Shown piece by piece: positions 62,454-64,000 of a DNA stretch of 64,000 nucleotides. The notes under the pieces were generated by a model. It made no database searches. It saw nothing but the letters and a program-made list of their open reading frames with translations, and was not told the DNA's origin. The stretch is from assembly GCA_026393675.1 (NCBI GenBank), contig JAPKZQ010000045.1, forward strand, positions 293,193 to 357,192, given 5' to 3'. Made by a program: the position numbers and the translations under genes. This stretch comes from Acidobacteriota bacterium (GTDB lineage: Bacteria; Acidobacteriota; Vicinamibacteria; Vicinamibacterales; JAKQTR01). Numbering within the stretch: the stretch's first letter is position 1; each line of letters opens with the position of its first letter.

Positions 62454-62869
62454 TTCGACTCGCCTCACGGCCTGATCTCGTCATGCCGCGAAGCTCGCTC
62501 ATGGCAGGCCCTGTCGCGAGTCGAATGGTGTCCCGAGCGCCCGATCGACAGCAAGTAAGTCGAGGGGCACCCTGAGCACGGCCGACGGACAACACCTCCT
62601 TCGGTTGAGCTTCGGCTTGGCAAGCCAGCTGATACCAGCGAAGGCTGTCTCGCCGAAGCGGTGGGAGGATCGATTCGAACCGAACCGCCGCGAAGGCGGA
62701 CCTCCCGCTCAACCTCATCTCGCGCCTGCTTCTGTTGAGCTGGGGCTGGCAAGCCAGCTGTCATCCGAAGGCTGTCCCGCCGAGGCGGGACGCGGACACA
62801 CGCCAATCGGCACGCGAGCCGGCCTGCGCCACGCGAAGCGACTGCGGTACAATGGGACAGAGGTAAACA
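62454..62869. other. Repeat-rich spacer of the second module
   Basis: No gene seen. It repeats the content of the spacer after tRNA-Leu: a third copy of the 78-bp direct repeat (62493-62571) followed by the GGTTGAGCTTCGGCTTGGCAA-like palindromic unit (about 62600-62640) and a second such unit (62731-62800, with GTCCCGCCGAGGCGGGAC). So spacer, att fragment and following DUF433 pair were copied together. Confidence 0.85.
62848..62853 (+). promoter_or_regulatory. -10 box for DUF433 pair 2
   Basis: TACAAT lies 17 bp upstream of the ATG, with AGAGG as ribosome site between. The short leader fits a compact toxin-antitoxin promoter. Confidence 0.45.
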
Positions 62870-63112
62870 ATGGCTCTCAACTACCACGACAGAATCGAGC
62901 GGAGTCCACGTGTCGCCGGAGGGGAAGCCGTCGTCAAAGGTACCAGGGTGCCACTCCGCACCGTCCTCGCGAGCCTGGCCGAGGGCGCGACTGTTGACGA
63001 GATCCTGAAGGACTTTCCGACGCTCACAGAGCAGGACGTCCGTGCGGCTATCGCCTTCGCTGCCGCGTCTGCGCAAGAGGATCTGCCCGTCGCCGAGGCC
63101 CACGTGCGATGA
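62870..63112 (+). CDS. DUF433 antitoxin-like protein (pair 2)
   Basis: An 80-residue DUF433 member: RIERSPRVAGGEAVVKGTRV is the family signature and LKDFPTLTEQDVRAAIAFAA the helical second half. It is only distantly like pair 1 by eye, so the module did not arise by a recent copy of the genes alone. A strong AGAGG site precedes the ATG. It overlaps the toxin start by 4 bp (ATGA). Confidence 0.9.
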   Translation: MALNYHDRIERSPRVAGGEAVVKGTRVPLRTVLASLAEGATVDEILKDFPTLTEQDVRAAIAFAAASAQEDLPVAEAHVR

Positions 63113-63510
63113 GGATCAAGCTTGACGAGAATCTGCCCACTCGACTCGTTTCGGTGCTTGCTGAACTGGGGCACGACATCGACACCGTGCCAGCTGAACG
63201 CATCGCCGGGAGAAACGACGCCGTCGTGTGGCAAGCCGCCCAAGCAGGCCAACGTTTTCTCGTCACCCAGGATCTGGACTTCTCTGACATCCGGAAGTAC
63301 ACACCGGGCACGCCTCCGCATAGTCGCACGGCGTATAGATTCCGCTGTAGTACAGCAACGCAAGATAATGTTGTGCTTCCACGTCGCCCCGCTCTGCATC
63401 CGCGCGGCGTTCCGCCATTACCTTCATGCAAAACTTCTTGGACTTCCCCGTTCCTAATCCCTGGTCGGTCGACTGCGGTAGAATGCGCTCGCCCCCTTCT
63501 GTCGCCCTGA
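63109..63510 (+). pseudogene. DUF5615 PIN-like toxin (pair 2), C-terminally disrupted
   Basis: Residues 1-70 match DUF5615 (RIKLDENLPTRLVSVLAELG and FLVTQDLDFSDIRKYTPG). From about residue 71 the sequence is no longer family-like and reads as low-complexity Arg/Ser/Pro residues, because the DNA is the reverse strand of a Sel1-repeat fragment. The usual C-terminal third of the domain is missing. It overlaps its antitoxin by 4 bp. The toxin is probably inactive or altered. Confidence 0.8.
63311..63448 (-). pseudogene. Sel1-repeat gene fragment in reverse orientation
   Basis: On the - strand an open frame encodes KVMAERRADAERGDVEAQ and LALLYYSGIYTPCDYAEA, a Sel1-like repeat unit in the style of the + strand gene that follows. 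It joins the DUF5615 gene at about 63311-63325. It has no start or full gene and looks like a recombination scar. Confidence 0.75.
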
Positions 63511-63540
63511 ACACTCATCCAGCGAATTGGCAGGGCCTCT

Positions 63541-64000
63541 ATGTCTCCTGTCCCATTCTTGAAACGAGTTCGCCACTTTCCGACGCGTGCTGCTCTCCTG
63601 GCAACGGGCGCATTTGGGTTGGTATTCCTGAGCGATGTGCCAAGCACGTCGGCGCAGACGGCGCAGCAACCGAAGCCCGCCGTCGTCGCGAAACCCAGCA
63701 CGCAGGAAGACCAGGCAGTCAAGGAGTTGCGCCACAAGGCCGAACTGGGGGACGCCGAGGCACAGAACAATCTGGGCTTTAGATACTACAACGGCGTAGG
63801 TGTGCCTCAGGACTACGGGCAGGCTGTGGCATGGTTCCGCAGGGCGGCCGAGCAGGGAGACGCGACGGCGCAGTTCGCCCTGGGCGTAATGTGCGAGGCT
63901 GGTCAAGGCGTGCCGAAAAACGACGCACAGGCGGTGGCGTGGTACCGCAAGGCTGCCGCGCAGGGAGACGCGGGGGCGCAGGTCAGCTTGGGCTTCTTGT
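63541..64000 (+). CDS. Secreted Sel1/TPR-like repeat protein (3' partial)
   Basis: The frame starts MSPVPFLKRVRHFPTRAA, has a signal-peptide-like hydrophobic stretch (about 18-31, cleavage near STSAQ) and then at least two complete Sel1 repeats: ELGDAEAQNNLGFRYYNGVG and EQGDATAQFALGVMCEAGQG, with a third starting at the window end. Sel1 repeats are 36-residue helical pairs that mediate protein binding. The gene runs beyond the window. Its relation to the reversed Sel1 fragment just upstream suggests a local duplication or inversion. Confidence 0.85.
   Translation, partial: MSPVPFLKRVRHFPTRAALLATGAFGLVFLSDVPSTSAQTAQQPKPAVVAKPSTQEDQAVKELRHKAELGDAEAQNNLGFRYYNGVGVPQDYGQAVAWFRRAAEQGDATAQFALGVMCEAGQGVPKNDAQAVAWYRKAAAQGDAGAQVSLGFL

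Noticed and set aside
62270..62575. Open frame of 101 codons across the second att copy
   Set aside because: It runs through a tRNA fragment and repeat DNA and has no protein family character; it is not an integrase remnant.

Overview
The window looks like chromosomal DNA of a high-GC Acidobacteriota bacterium, probably of the Vicinamibacteria type. This is inferred, not proven. The support is the gene repertoire: a VWFA-related protein of acidobacterial type, a carboxypeptidase-regulatory/TonB receptor of the Oar type, secreted S9, M28 and M1 peptidases, CarD, an imuA-imuB-dnaE2 mutasome, and many dispersed palindromic repeats. No plasmid or phage backbone is visible.

Layout. 1-4.3 kb (+) is a three-gene redox operon: a NuoF-like/GltD-like fusion (its 5' end lies outside the window), a HoxU/NuoG-like iron-sulfur subunit, and a glutamate-synthase-like FMN protein without a glutaminase domain. 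4.3-7.2 kb (-) is a large protein with a PEP/pyruvate-binding domain. 7.3-13.9 kb (-) is the mutagenic repair cassette imuA-imuB-dnaE2; all three genes carry repeat-derived in-frame insertions. 14.2-17.2 kb (-) is a TonB-dependent receptor with a good terminator. 17.5-20.9 kb holds a HAD hydrolase, an MFS exporter, a 39-bp tandem repeat and a secreted M14-like deacylase. 21-27 kb is rich in phosphate functions: PiT transporter, DUF47/PhoU-like partner, GlgC, SixA, CHAD and Ppx/GppA. 27-35.8 kb has secreted metallopeptidases (including an M1-M28-PDZ fusion), a FHA-GAF-PP2C operon, a rhomboid-fold protein without its catalytic residues, and a ChaN-PDZ protein. 35.9-44.5 kb has Lon, a glycosyltransferase, a PmtA-like methyltransferase, a metallophosphoesterase, an orphan NuoI, a LytS/LytR-type two-component pair and signal peptidase I. 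44.5-57.1 kb has an acyl-CoA ligase, a hydroxyacid dehydrogenase, MoaC, an S9 peptidase, an OPT transporter, an Ig-like protein, the VWFA protein and CarD.

57.1-64 kb is an accessory region. A gene-poor stretch with several dyads precedes an AAA/DUF4143 ATPase and a tRNA-Leu(CAA). The 3' 58 bp of that tRNA, from anticodon loop to CCA, is repeated exactly 3.2 kb downstream, the signature of site-specific integration at a tRNA gene. Between the copies lie a DUF433-DUF5615 toxin-antitoxin-like pair and a membrane-anchored MutS-like ATPase. After the second copy comes another DUF433-DUF5615 pair, whose toxin gene is broken against an inverted Sel1-repeat fragment, and then a Sel1-repeat protein that runs off the window. 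No integrase is present.

The most unusual signals are (1) the repeat colonisation of all three mutasome genes with reading frames kept open, (2) the iterated tRNA-Leu/DUF433-DUF5615 modules carrying a MutS-like membrane ATPase, and (3) the NuoF-GltD fusion redox operon.
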